63,828 bases of DNA from an uncultured Collinsella sp. (GTDB taxonomy: Bacteria; Actinomycetota; Coriobacteriia; Coriobacteriales; Coriobacteriaceae). This document shows positions 7,572-16,242 of the stretch, piece after piece. Under the pieces are notes generated by a model. That model ran no database searches. It was given only the letters and a program-made list of their open reading frames with translations, and had not been told where the DNA came from. Location: contig USHR01000001.1 of the NCBI GenBank assembly GCA_900554495.1, positions 1 to 63,828 on the forward strand, read 5' to 3'. Numbering within the stretch: position 1 is the first letter of the stretch; the number at the start of each line of letters is the position of its first letter. A program made the translations under genes and the position numbers.

Positions 7572-9821
7572 ATGCGTAATTCTGTATCCGACGTCACCGA
7601 CGCCGAGATTCTGGACGAGGCCCGCGAGGCCATGACCCAGGCTGCCTTCGATGCCGCCGATGAGGCAAATGCTGCCCAGGCCGTCGAGTCCGCTACCGAG
7701 AGCCTGCCCGCCTTTAACGAGCTGGGGCTTTCGGACGAGATGCTTCGTGCTATTGAGAACCTGGGCTACACGGCGCCCACGCCCGTTCAGGCCGGCTCCA
7801 TCCCCGTGATGCTCGAGGGTCGCGACCTGCTTGCCGCCGCTCAGACCGGCACCGGCAAGACGGCCGCCTTCTTGCTGCCGACCATGAACAATCTGGAGCA
7901 CATCGCTCCGCCCAAGCCCGTGCGTGAGCGCGGCGGCCGCAACCGTCGTCGCGGTGCTAAAAAGCCCGAGGGCAACGGTCGCGGCCCCGTGATGCTCGTC
8001 ATCACCCCTACGCGCGAGCTTGCCCAGCAAATCGACGAGGTCGCAAGCAAAATCGCCGACGTCACCGGCCATGTCGCCGTGACCGTCGTGGGCGGCGTGA
8101 GCTACAAGCCGCAGACCGCGGCACTTAAGTACGGCTGCGACATCCTGGTCGCAACGCCGGGCCGTCTGGTCGATCTGATCGAGCAGGGCGCCTGCCACCT
8201 GGACGAGGTTAAGGTCCTGGTGCTCGACGAGGCCGATCGCATGCTCGACATGGGCTTTTTGCCCGCCGTCCGCCGCATTGTGCGCGAGACGCCGGCTGAG
8301 CGCCAGACGCTGCTGTTCTCGGCGACCCTCGACGAGGAGGCCGTGGGCGAGATCACCGACCTGGTGAGCGACCCGGCCCGCGTGGAGATCGCACCGGCCA
8401 CGTCGACCGCCGACACCGTCGACCAGTTTGTGTTCCCGGTGTCCATCGAGGCCAAGAACAACCTGTTGCCCGAGTTTCTCAAGAAGGAGGGCCCGGAGCG
8501 TACTATCGTCTTTATGCGCACCAAGCACCGTGCCGACAGCTGCTGCCGTCGTCTGGAGCGCAAGGGCATCAAGGCCGCCGCGATTCACGGCAACCGCAGC
8601 CAGGCCCAGCGCGAGCGTGCCCTTTCGGCCTTCCGCGACGGTACCGTCGACGTGTTGGTGGCAACCGACGTGCTCGCCCGCGGCATCGACATTAGCGACG
8701 TGCGCTACGTCGTGAACTTTGACGTGCCGGCCGAGCCGACCGACTACATCCACCGTATTGGCCGTACGGGCCGTGCCGGTGAGCTGGGCTGGGCCATCAC
8801 GTTTGTGACCGAGCAGGACGTCGATGAGTTCTACGAGATCGAGAAGCTCATGGACAAGACCGCCGACATCTACGAGGCCGGCGGTCTGCATGTGGGTCCC
8901 AACCCGCCCGCGGTTGATCCCGAGCGCGACCCTGCGGCCTTTAAGGTGAAGAAGAAGACCAAGCGCGGCAAGTCCAAGAGCAAGAAGAAGCTTGAGCAGG
9001 CACGTCGCGATGGCAAGCGCAACGGCGATGACTACGGCGATGTGGCCGGTCGTTCCAACCGCGGTCGCGACGAGCGTCGCGGCGACGGCGAGCGTCCGAG
9101 TCGTCCCAAGCGTGGCGGCAAGACCCGCGTGCGCGAGGGCGTTCAGGCTCGCGTGGATGAGGCCGTGGAGAGTGTGGCTCGCGAGGTGGCTGCCGAGGAG
9201 CGCGCTGGTGCTGGTGCCGCTGAGCAGCCTGCGCGCGGCAACCGTGCCGAGCGTCGTGCCAAGCAGTTCCAGGGCGAGGCACACCGCCGTCGTCGTGAGG
9301 ACGAGGACCGTGGCGGCCGTCGTCGTGTCGAGCGCGAGGACGAGGGCCGCGGTTCGCGCGGTGGCAAGCGCGGTTCGGGCGACCGCCGTCGTTCCGGTCG
9401 TGATGACGAGCGCGGTGGCCGTGATGAGCGTCGCGGCGGCGAGGGTCGCGGTGAGCGAGGTGCTCGTGGCGGTGAGTCCCGTGGCGGCAAGCGCTTTGAA
9501 GAGCGCGGTAGCCGCGGCGGCGAGCGTCGCGAGGGTGCTCGCGGCAATGGCGGCCGCGGCGGCGCTGGTCGTTCTAACGAGTCGCGCGATCGTCGTGACC
9601 CGCGTGCCAGCCGAGATCGTCGCGATGACTGGCGCAACTACGACGATACCCGCGAGGAGCGTCGTGGCGGCTATCGTGGCGCTCGTGGTGGCAACCAGGC
9701 CGGCTCCCGTGGCGGCCGTGCCGGCGGTCGCGATAACCGTGGCAGCTATGGCAACAGCCGTGGCGGCAAGCGTGGTAGCAGCTCCCGTCGTCCCGGTGAC
9801 GGCGGCGGCAAGCGCAAATAA
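7572..9821 (+). CDS. DEAD-box ATP-dependent RNA helicase with long basic RG-rich tail
   Basis: A 749-residue RNA helicase. The helicase core (about residues 45-440) shows the Q motif, AQTGTGKT (Walker A), PTREL, TPGRL, DEAD, SAT and HRIGRTGR in order. From about residue 460 the protein becomes a tail of nearly 290 residues dominated by Arg, Gly, Asp and Glu with many RGG, RGGR and DRRD runs, likely disordered and RNA-binding. The core has an insertion of basic residues (GGRNRRRGAKKP) after the Walker A region. The ATG at 7572 follows AAGGA; an in-frame ATG 30 bases upstream has no ribosome site. A strong terminator follows, so it is probably monocistronic. Likely roles are ribosome assembly or mRNA decay. 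Confidence 0.95.
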   Translation: MRNSVSDVTDAEILDEAREAMTQAAFDAADEANAAQAVESATESLPAFNELGLSDEMLRAIENLGYTAPTPVQAGSIPVMLEGRDLLAAAQTGTGKTAAFLLPTMNNLEHIAPPKPVRERGGRNRRRGAKKPEGNGRGPVMLVITPTRELAQQIDEVASKIADVTGHVAVTVVGGVSYKPQTAALKYGCDILVATPGRLVDLIEQGACHLDEVKVLVLDEADRMLDMGFLPAVRRIVRETPAERQTLLFSATLDEEAVGEITDLVSDPARVEIAPATSTADTVDQFVFPVSIEAKNNLLPEFLKKEGPERTIVFMRTKHRADSCCRRLERKGIKAAAIHGNRSQAQRERALSAFRDGTVDVLVATDVLARGIDISDVRYVVNFDVPAEPTDYIHRIGRTGRAGELGWAITFVTEQDVDEFYEIEKLMDKTADIYEAGGLHVGPNPPAVDPERDPAAFKVKKKTKRGKSKSKKKLEQARRDGKRNGDDYGDVAGRSNRGRDERRGDGERPSRPKRGGKTRVREGVQARVDEAVESVAREVAAEERAGAGAAEQPARGNRAERRAKQFQGEAHRRRREDEDRGGRRRVEREDEGRGSRGGKRGSGDRRRSGRDDERGGRDERRGGEGRGERGARGGESRGGKRFEERGSRGGERREGARGNGGRGGAGRSNESRDRRDPRASRDRRDDWRNYDDTREERRGGYRGARGGNQAGSRGGRAGGRDNRGSYGNSRGGKRGSSSRRPGDGGGKRK

Positions 9822-9855
9822 CACACGCATCGCCCGCTAGAGCGAGGTGAACCTA

Positions 9856-9888
9856 GGGCCCCGAGCAACTACGCTCGGGGCCCTTTTT
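9856..9888 (+). terminator. Terminator of the DEAD-box helicase gene
   Basis: Inverted arms gggccccgagc and gctcggggccc around a 6-base loop, followed immediately by ttttt. Confidence 0.92.
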
Positions 9889-9995
9889 GTTTGTCGTATC
9901 CGATCGCTAGTTCAAATGTGATTTCCTCGGGAATGCATCTAGAGGATGCCGAGGACCTATTTCCTGCCATGCAGCAATGGGTCCCATGGGGTGCG

Positions 9996-10232
9996 CCGTG
10001 CATTTTTTGGAGTATTCAGCAGCTCTAGTTGGCTGCATACGATTCGGTATTGCCAACGGTGGCCTTCAGATATCCCTTATGAGCGTTTTGAGTTAGATTT
10101 CGCCGTTTTCCGGAGCAGGGGCGCGTCATTCTCGCCATGTCGGGACTTAAAATGATACGGCGCCCTGCAGTTTTGCCCGCCCGCGGCGGTGCTGGCGCGG
10201 TCACGTTGTAGAATACTCCGTTTTTTGCACGG
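9996..10232. repeat. 237-bp intergenic segment bounded by inverted 22-bp ends
   Basis: The left end ccgtgcattttttggagtattc (9996-10017) and the right end (10211-10232, read on the other strand) share ccgtgca and ggagtattc exactly, with six differing bases between them (T-run on one side, A-run on the other). The 193 bp between hold no supported gene. The rest of the 620-bp gap (9889-9995 and 10233-10441) shows only AT-rich promoter-like sequence before 10442. Confidence 0.5.
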
Positions 10233-10441
10233 GCCAGGATGGGGTACCTCGGGAGAACACGGCGGTATCCCGTAAATATATACAATCTGTACCGTAATTT
10301 ATACAAAACGAAGAGGCAGACAGCGTAGGGTGGGTGCATTGGGGTGCTTGGTGCATCAAAACGGGGAACCCACGTGCCGTATACTCTGGCTGGATGTGAA
10401 AGCGGCTTGACGCGTTGCCAGGCGTAGGGGAGGGTGCCTCG

Positions 10442-11203
10442 ATGAGCGTATGTGAAATTGTGTTTAGTCCGACGGGTGGAACGCGGAAGGTGTCTTGCCT
10501 TGTGGCTGGAGCGCTGGATGGGGATACCGTTACCGTTGATCTGACCGATAGCGGGCTAGATTTCAGCGCTGTCTCGATGACTGAGGACGACGTGGCCGTA
10601 ATCTCTGTGCCGGCGTATGCCGGTAGAATCCCGGCTGTGGTGGCTGACCGGTTGGGCATGGTGCGAGGCAACGGGGCTCGGGCAGTTTTGGTTTGTGTAT
10701 ACGGAAACCGCGCGTTTGAGGACACGCTCGTAGAGCTGGAGGACGTTGCGAAGCATGCGGGATTCCGGGTGATCGCGGCAGTTGCGGCCATTGCAGAACA
10801 TTCCGTTGCTCGTCAGTTTGCTGCTGGGCGACCGGATGCGCAGGATGCGGCGCAGCTCGCAGAGTTTGCACAGCAAATTCAGCAAAAGCTGTTGGCTGAG
10901 GATGCATCCGAGCCCTCTATTCCTGGCAATCGTCCTTATAAACAAGCTGGAGGTCATCGCATGGCACCCGAGGCAACAGAGGATTGCGTCTCCTGCGGTG
11001 CATGCGCCGCGGCGTGCCCCGTTTGTGCTATCGACAAGGGCGACCCCAAGCGAGCAGCTGGCGAGGCGTGCATCTCCTGCATGCGCTGCATCGCCGTATG
11101 TCCGCGAGGCGCTCGCAAGCTTGATCCCAACAAGCTATCCGCTGTTTCCCAGATGCTGAGCAAGGTTTGCGTCGTGCGGAAGGAATGCGAGCTCTTCATC
11201 TAG
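10442..11203 (+). CDS. EFR1-type flavodoxin/ferredoxin fusion protein
   Basis: A 253-residue electron carrier. The N-terminal flavodoxin-like domain has the FMN phosphate loop FSPTGGTRKV, and VPAYAGRIP and VCVYGNRAFEDTL typical of the EFR1 family. The C-terminal domain (from about residue 180) carries two [4Fe-4S] motifs, CVSCGACAAACPVCAI and CISCMRCIAVCP. Electrons could pass between flavin and iron-sulfur clusters within one chain. The ATG at 10442 follows GGGGAGGG. It is separated from the hydrogenase run by a 340-bp gap with palindromes, so a functional link to the hydrogenase is plausible but unproven. Confidence 0.9.
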   Translation: MSVCEIVFSPTGGTRKVSCLVAGALDGDTVTVDLTDSGLDFSAVSMTEDDVAVISVPAYAGRIPAVVADRLGMVRGNGARAVLVCVYGNRAFEDTLVELEDVAKHAGFRVIAAVAAIAEHSVARQFAAGRPDAQDAAQLAEFAQQIQQKLLAEDASEPSIPGNRPYKQAGGHRMAPEATEDCVSCGACAAACPVCAIDKGDPKRAAGEACISCMRCIAVCPRGARKLDPNKLSAVSQMLSKVCVVRKECELFI

Positions 11204-11214
11204 CGCAAGTGAGA

Positions 11215-11248
11215 TTGGTGCAAACAAACCTGGCCCTTTTGCACCAAA
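11215..11248. repeat. Palindrome with ttggtgcaaa arms
   Basis: Arms ttggtgcaaa and tttgcaccaa around a 14-bp centre, directly before the 29-bp half-site pair. The tgcacca element is shared with the palindrome at 76-122. Confidence 0.55.
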
Positions 11249-11251
11249 AAC

Positions 11252-11313
11252 GATCCGTTTTCCTCCGTTCCCAAGGGATCATGTGATCCGAAGGGGACGG
11301 AGGAAAACGGATC
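11252..11313. repeat. Pair of inverted 29-bp half-sites (H then H-inverse)
   Basis: The first half-site (11252-11280) runs gatccgttttcc to cccaagggatc; the second (11285-11313) is an inverted, slightly diverged copy, separated by 4 bp. The same half-sites occur in the opposite pairing at 30320-30401 and as a single degraded copy at 17641-17669. The rest of the 340-bp gap between 11204 and 11543 contains AT-rich sequence (11330-11410) that probably holds the promoter of the hydrogenase operon. Confidence 0.8.
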
Positions 11314-11543
11314 AAAAAGGAAAAATAGTAAGGCGCTCTTTTTCACATTGAATATTGCAATTTGGTAACGCGTTTTATCAAATATGGCATTTATCTGCGA
11401 TAATGTTCATTTTCACCGCTGATGGTGACATTTCATACCGCCTGCCGAACTGCGTGGAGACCTAACAACTTTTTAGGTCAGTGTTGTGCGTGTAGCAATT
11501 TCGCCCGGCCTCGCCTCCGGGCTGCCATGTGAGAGGGGATCTT

Positions 11544-13376
11544 ATGGCTCGACTGCACGTAATGGAACGCAGCCACGCTCAGGCCGTCATGGACGACCTG
11601 CACGATGCACTCGGACGTCGTCTGGCGGTGAGTTCACTCGCCCCGTGCCCCGTCGAGTTTACGGCGGCGCTCGTCAACCTGTGCTCCACCCAGAGCTGCG
11701 GCAAGTGCACGCCCTGCCGCGTGGGCCTGAGCGCGCTGAGCGACCTGCTCGCCGATGTGCTCGAGGGCCGCGCCGACGAGTCCACGCTCAACTTGATTGA
11801 GCGCACGGCCCGCACCATCTATCTTTCGAGCGATTGCGCCATCGGTTACGAGGCCGGCGCCATGGCGCTTACGGCTATCCGCGGTTTCCGTGACGATTTT
11901 GAGCACCACATCCGCGAGCACTCCTGTGGCTTTGACCGCGAGGCCCGCGTCCCGTGCGTCTCGGGCTGTCCGGCGCATGTCGACATTCCCGGTTACATTT
12001 CGCTCGTCGAGGCCGGCCGCTATGCCGATGCCGTCAAGGTCATCCGCAAGAATAACCCGCTGCCGCTCGTTTGCGGCCTGGTGTGCGAGCATCCCTGCGA
12101 GATGCATTGCCGCCGTGGCATGGTCGACGACCCCATGAACATCCTCGCCCTCAAGCGTTTTGCCGTTGAGCACAGTGACCTCAACGACCACAAGCCGCAT
12201 GTAGTGGACAACACCGGTAAGCGCGTCTCCGTGATCGGCGGCGGCCCGGCTGGCCTTTCCTGTGCCTACTACCTGGCCGTGATGGGCCACAAGGTGACCA
12301 TTTTTGAGCAGCGCCACCACTTGGGCGGCATGCTGCGCTACGGCATCCCCAGCTATCGTCTGCCGCGCGAGCGCCTGCAGGCCGAGATCGACTGGATCTT
12401 GAGCGCCGGCATCGACGTTGAGCTCGATCACTCCGTGAACGGCGAGGAGCTCGCTCGCCTGCGCGACGAGTTCGATGCCGTCTACCTGGCCATCGGTGCC
12501 CATAGCGACAAGAAGCTCGGCCTTCCGGGTGAAGAGGCGCCCGGCGTGGAGTCGGCTGTCAAGATGCTGCGCGCCATCGGAGACGACGAGCTGCCCGACC
12601 TGAGCGGCCAGCGCGTGTGCGTCATCGGCGGCGGCAACGTGGCCATGGACGTGGCGCGCTCTGCCGTGCGCTGCGGTGCCGAAAAGGTGAGCATCGTCTA
12701 CCGCCGTCGCATCTGCGATATGACGGCCCAGGACGCCGAGATTGCCGGCGCCCAGGCCGAGGGTTGCGAGGTTCTGGAGCTCACGGCGCCGCTCGCCATC
12801 GAGACGGGCGAAGATGGTCGCGTGAGCGGCCTGCGCGTGCAACCGCAGATTATCGGCGAGCCCCGCCGCGGTCGTCCGGCTCCGCGTGCCGCCGCTACGC
12901 CCGAGCGCGTCATCCCCTGCGAGCGCGTGTTTGTCGCCATTGGCCAGGACATCGATTCCAAGCCGTTTGAGGACATGGGCATCGCCTGCAAGTGGGGTTG
13001 CGTGGTCACCGACTCGGACGGTGCCGTGCCCAACTTCGATGGCCTCTTTAGCGGCGGCGACTGCCAGACCGGCCCCGCCACCGTCATCCGTGCCATCAAC
13101 GCCGGCCGCGTGGCTTCGGCAAACATCGACCGCTATCTGGGCTTCGACCACAAGATCAAGCTCGACGTGGAGCTGCCGACCGTTCAGTTTAAGGGCAAGC
13201 ACGAGTGCGGCCGCTGCGAGCTGGGCGAGCGCGAGGCCGGCGAGCGTATTCACGATTGGAATCTGGTCGAGCAGGGCCTTACCGAGGAGGAGGCGCGCCA
13301 GGAGGCAAGCCGCTGCCTGCGTTGCGACCACTTTGGCTTTGGCGCGTTCCGCGGAGGGAGGAACCTGGAATGGTAG
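11544..13376 (+). CDS. NAD(P)H/FAD oxidoreductase, NuoF-type Fe-S segment fused to a GltD-like domain
   Basis: A 610-residue flavoprotein. Residues about 1-130 resemble only the C-terminal iron-sulfur part of NuoF/HydB (STQSCGKCTPCRVG); the NADH/FMN-binding part of NuoF is absent. The remainder is a GltD/NfnB-type module: a Cys-rich [4Fe-4S] segment (CVSGCPAHVDIPGYI, CGLVCEHPCEMHC), an FAD-binding GGGPAGLSCAYYL and an NAD(P)-binding IGGGNVAMDVARSA. Further cysteines near the end (CGRCELGE, CLRCDHFG) could hold another cluster. It overlaps the [FeFe] hydrogenase gene by 7 bp, so the two are translationally coupled and probably form a complex that exchanges electrons between pyridine nucleotide and H2. 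The ATG at 11544 follows GAGAGGGG. Confidence 0.9.
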   Translation: MARLHVMERSHAQAVMDDLHDALGRRLAVSSLAPCPVEFTAALVNLCSTQSCGKCTPCRVGLSALSDLLADVLEGRADESTLNLIERTARTIYLSSDCAIGYEAGAMALTAIRGFRDDFEHHIREHSCGFDREARVPCVSGCPAHVDIPGYISLVEAGRYADAVKVIRKNNPLPLVCGLVCEHPCEMHCRRGMVDDPMNILALKRFAVEHSDLNDHKPHVVDNTGKRVSVIGGGPAGLSCAYYLAVMGHKVTIFEQRHHLGGMLRYGIPSYRLPRERLQAEIDWILSAGIDVELDHSVNGEELARLRDEFDAVYLAIGAHSDKKLGLPGEEAPGVESAVKMLRAIGDDELPDLSGQRVCVIGGGNVAMDVARSAVRCGAEKVSIVYRRRICDMTAQDAEIAGAQAEGCEVLELTAPLAIETGEDGRVSGLRVQPQIIGEPRRGRPAPRAAATPERVIPCERVFVAIGQDIDSKPFEDMGIACKWGCVVTDSDGAVPNFDGLFSGGDCQTGPATVIRAINAGRVASANIDRYLGFDHKIKLDVELPTVQFKGKHECGRCELGEREAGERIHDWNLVEQGLTEEEARQEASRCLRCDHFGFGAFRGGRNLEW

Positions 13377-15181
13377 AGCTCAACAAAACCACCGTCGGCG
13401 ACAACAGCGAAAACGGAGCGCACAACATGGTCAGGCTCATTATCGATAACTGCGAAGTCGTGGTGCCCGAGCACACCACGATCCTGGATGCGGCCAAGTC
13501 CGTCGGCATCCAGATTCCCACCCTGTGCTATCTGCGCGATCTGAACGAGATCGGCGGCTGCCGCGTGTGCGTGGTCGAGGTCGAGGGCTGCGATCAGCTG
13601 GTCGCCGCCTGCAACAACTACGTGCTCGACGGCATGGTGGTGCACACCAACAGCCCCAAGGCCCGCGAGGCTCGCCGCACCAACGTGCAGCTGCTGCTGT
13701 CCCAGCACGATTCGCAGTGCACGAGCTGCGTGCGCAGCGGCAACTGCAACCTACAGACCATCGCCAACGACCTGGGTATTTTTTATCTGCCGTATCAAAG
13801 GCATTTGGCGGGCGAGGGCTGGGATTTCGATTTTCCCATCATCCGCGAAAACGACAAGTGCATTAAATGCATGCGCTGTATCAAGGTGTGCGAGAGCGTG
13901 CAGGGGCTAGGGATTTGGGACCTGACCAACCGCGCCACGCATACCGCCGTGGGTACCCGCGGGCGCGCGCCGATCGGCAAGACCGAATGCGTCGCGTGCG
14001 GCCAGTGCATAACGCATTGCCCGACGGGCGCACTGCGCGAGCGCGACGATACCGAGACCGTGTTCGATGCTCTCGCCGATCCCGACAAGATCGTGCTGGT
14101 GCAGATTGCGCCGGCCGTGCGCAGCGCCTGGGGCGAGGAGCTCGGCATATCTCGCGAGGAGGCTACCGTTGAGCGCTTGGCTTGCGCGCTGCGCCGCGTT
14201 GGCTTTGAGTACGTGTTCGATACCGATTTCTCGGCCGACCTCACCATTATGGAAGAGGGCTCCGAGCTGCTCAAGCGCCTGGGCGAGGCCGCCAAGGGCG
14301 AGGGCGACAGCCGCAGCTGGCCCATGTTCACGAGCTGCTGCCCGGGCTGGGTACGCTTTGTGAAGGCGCGTTACCCCGAGTTTGTCGACAGCCTGTCCAC
14401 GTCCAAGTCGCCGCAGCAGATGTTCGGCGCCATCGCCAAGACCTACTACGCCAAGGTGCTGGGCGTGGAGCCCGAGCGCCTGTTTGTGGTGTCCGTGATG
14501 CCGTGCACGGCCAAGAAGGCCGAGTGCGCGCTGCCGAGCATGGTGGGCGAGGGCGGCACGCCCGATGTGGACGTTGCGCTGACGGTGCGCGAGATGGTGC
14601 GCATGGTCCGCGCGAGCCACGTGAGCGTGGATACGCTAGTTGAGGAGCCGCTCGATACGCCGCTGGGCTTTGGCACGGGCGCGGGTGTGATCTTTGGCGC
14701 CACGGGCGGCGTGATGGAGGCCGCCGTGCGCTCGGCCTATTACCTGGTGACGGGCAAGAACCCCGACGCCGACTTCTTTACCGATGTGCGCGGCCTGGAC
14801 GGCTGGAAGGAGGCCGTGGCCGATATCGATGGCACCAAGGTGCGCGTCGCCGTGGCACACGGGCTGGGCAACGCTGCCCGTCTGCTCGACGCGATTCGCG
14901 ACGGCCGCGTGAGCTATGACTTCGTTGAGGTCATGGCGTGCCCGGGCGGCTGCGTCGGTGGCGGCGGTCAGCCCATCCACGACGGCTGCGAGCTGGCAGC
15001 CGAGCGCGGTCAGGTGCTGTGGGGCCTGGATGCTGCTGCGGACATTCGCTTCTCGCACGAGAATCCCGATGTCCAGGCGTGCTACCGCGAGTTCTTGGGC
15101 GCGCCGCTCTCGCCACTGGCCGAGGAGTTGCTGCATACCGACCATCACGCCTGGTCGATGCCCAACGAGGGGGCGTGCTAG
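13370..15181 (+). CDS. [FeFe] hydrogenase catalytic subunit
   Basis: A 603-residue multi-cluster hydrogenase. In order: an N-terminal [2Fe-2S] domain (about residues 20-100), a His-ligated [4Fe-4S] site (HDSQCTSCVRSGNCNLQ), two ferredoxin motifs (CIKCMRCIKVC and CVACGQCITHCP), then the H-cluster domain with all three signatures: TSCCPGW (L1), MPCTAKKAE (L2) and EVMACPGGCVGGGGQP (L3). This is a complete group A-type enzyme that makes or consumes H2 in the cytoplasm. The start at 13370 follows GGAGGGAGGA and overlaps the upstream flavoprotein stop. An internal ATG at 13427 is a possible alternative. No HydE, HydF or HydG maturation genes are in this window. Confidence 0.96.
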   Translation: MVELNKTTVGDNSENGAHNMVRLIIDNCEVVVPEHTTILDAAKSVGIQIPTLCYLRDLNEIGGCRVCVVEVEGCDQLVAACNNYVLDGMVVHTNSPKAREARRTNVQLLLSQHDSQCTSCVRSGNCNLQTIANDLGIFYLPYQRHLAGEGWDFDFPIIRENDKCIKCMRCIKVCESVQGLGIWDLTNRATHTAVGTRGRAPIGKTECVACGQCITHCPTGALRERDDTETVFDALADPDKIVLVQIAPAVRSAWGEELGISREEATVERLACALRRVGFEYVFDTDFSADLTIMEEGSELLKRLGEAAKGEGDSRSWPMFTSCCPGWVRFVKARYPEFVDSLSTSKSPQQMFGAIAKTYYAKVLGVEPERLFVVSVMPCTAKKAECALPSMVGEGGTPDVDVALTVREMVRMVRASHVSVDTLVEEPLDTPLGFGTGAGVIFGATGGVMEAAVRSAYYLVTGKNPDADFFTDVRGLDGWKEAVADIDGTKVRVAVAHGLGNAARLLDAIRDGRVSYDFVEVMACPGGCVGGGGQPIHDGCELAAERGQVLWGLDAAADIRFSHENPDVQACYREFLGAPLSPLAEELLHTDHHAWSMPNEGAC

Positions 15182-15183
15182 CC

Positions 15184-16239
15184 ATGCGTGCGTTTGATGT
15201 TGAGCTGTCGCGCCGGGGGTTTGCCTCGGCGCTCGCTGCGGGCGCCCTGTCGCTTGCGCTCGCGGGCTGTGGCGGCGGGGCTGCTGGTGCCGGGTCCGCC
15301 GCGGGCTCGGCTGCCACAGACGGCGCCGGTGCTGCTGCAGAGCCGGTCGAGGTGCACGTCGCCTCGCTCAAGGGGCCGACCTCGATTGGCCTGGTGCAGT
15401 TTATGGACCGGGCAGCCGATGGCGAGACGGACAATGAGTTCGACTTTGCGATCAATACTGCCGCCGATGAGATTGTGCCCAAGGTCATTCAGGGCGATAT
15501 CGACATTGCCCTGGTGCCCGCCAACGTGGCGAGCGTACTCTACAACAAGACCGAGGGCGCGGTGCAGGTCATCGACATCAACACGCTGGGCGTGCTGAAC
15601 GTTGTGACGGGCGACGCGAGTGTGGCCTCGTTTGGCGATCTGGCGGGTCGCACCGTCTACATGACGGGCAAGGGCACCACGCCGGAGTACGTCATGAACT
15701 ACCTGCTGGAGCGCGCGGGCCTGACCGGCCAGGTGGCGCTTGAGTTTAAGAGCGAGCCCACCGAGGTGCTGTCGGCGCTGCTTGCCGATCCGTCTGCCGT
15801 GGGCGTGCTGCCCGAGCCGTTCAAGACCGCTGCCATCGCCAAGAGCGAAGGCAAGCTGTCGGCTCCGGTAAGTCTGACCGATGTGTGGGATGAGCTGGCG
15901 GGCGAGACGGGTTCGCGCCTGCTGACGGGCGTGACCGTGGTGCGCCGCGCCTTTGCCGAGGAACATCCCGATGCCGTGGCGGAATTCTTGCGCTGCCATG
16001 AGGCGAGCGTGAAGGCCGTCAATGCGGCGCCGGCGGACTGGGCGCAGGCCGTGGTCGATGCGGGTGTCGTCGATAACGCCGCGATTGCCGAAAAGGCGAT
16101 TCCCGGGTGCATGCTTGTATGCCAGACGGGGAAAGATATGAAGGCGGCGCTCGGTGGGTACCTGCAGGTGCTGGCCGATGCGGATGCGAGCGCCGTGGGC
16201 GGCAAGCTCCCGGCTGATGATTTCTACTACATGGAGTAG
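15184..16239 (+). CDS. Lipoprotein ABC substrate-binding protein, NMT1/SsuA type
   Basis: A 351-residue exported solute-binding protein. The N-terminus has a twin-arginine-like stretch (SRRGFASALAAG) followed by a lipobox (LALAGC), then a Gly/Ala-rich linker. The body resembles NMT1/THI5-like binding proteins (for example DIDIALVPANVASVLYNK and VGVLPEPFKTAAIAK), a family that delivers sulfonates, thiamine precursors or nitrate-type solutes; the ligand here cannot be told from sequence. It begins 2 bp after the hydrogenase stop and is followed 3 bp later by the permease-ATPase gene, so it is part of the same transcript. Confidence 0.88.
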   Translation: MRAFDVELSRRGFASALAAGALSLALAGCGGGAAGAGSAAGSAATDGAGAAAEPVEVHVASLKGPTSIGLVQFMDRAADGETDNEFDFAINTAADEIVPKVIQGDIDIALVPANVASVLYNKTEGAVQVIDINTLGVLNVVTGDASVASFGDLAGRTVYMTGKGTTPEYVMNYLLERAGLTGQVALEFKSEPTEVLSALLADPSAVGVLPEPFKTAAIAKSEGKLSAPVSLTDVWDELAGETGSRLLTGVTVVRRAFAEEHPDAVAEFLRCHEASVKAVNAAPADWAQAVVDAGVVDNAAIAEKAIPGCMLVCQTGKDMKAALGGYLQVLADADASAVGGKLPADDFYYME

Positions 16240-16242
16240 CCC

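Noticed and set aside
7506..9830. 774-codon minus-strand ORF opposite the DEAD-box gene
   Set aside because: Ala/Thr-rich composition from antisense reading of the Arg/Gly-coding tail; the plus-strand protein has all helicase motifs.
9946..10155. 69-codon ORF in the gap after the DEAD-box gene
   Set aside because: Runs into the inverted-end segment, has no ribosome site and unlikely composition.
11634..13331. 565-codon minus-strand ORF
   Set aside because: Antisense shadow of the flavoprotein gene, with no motif of its own.
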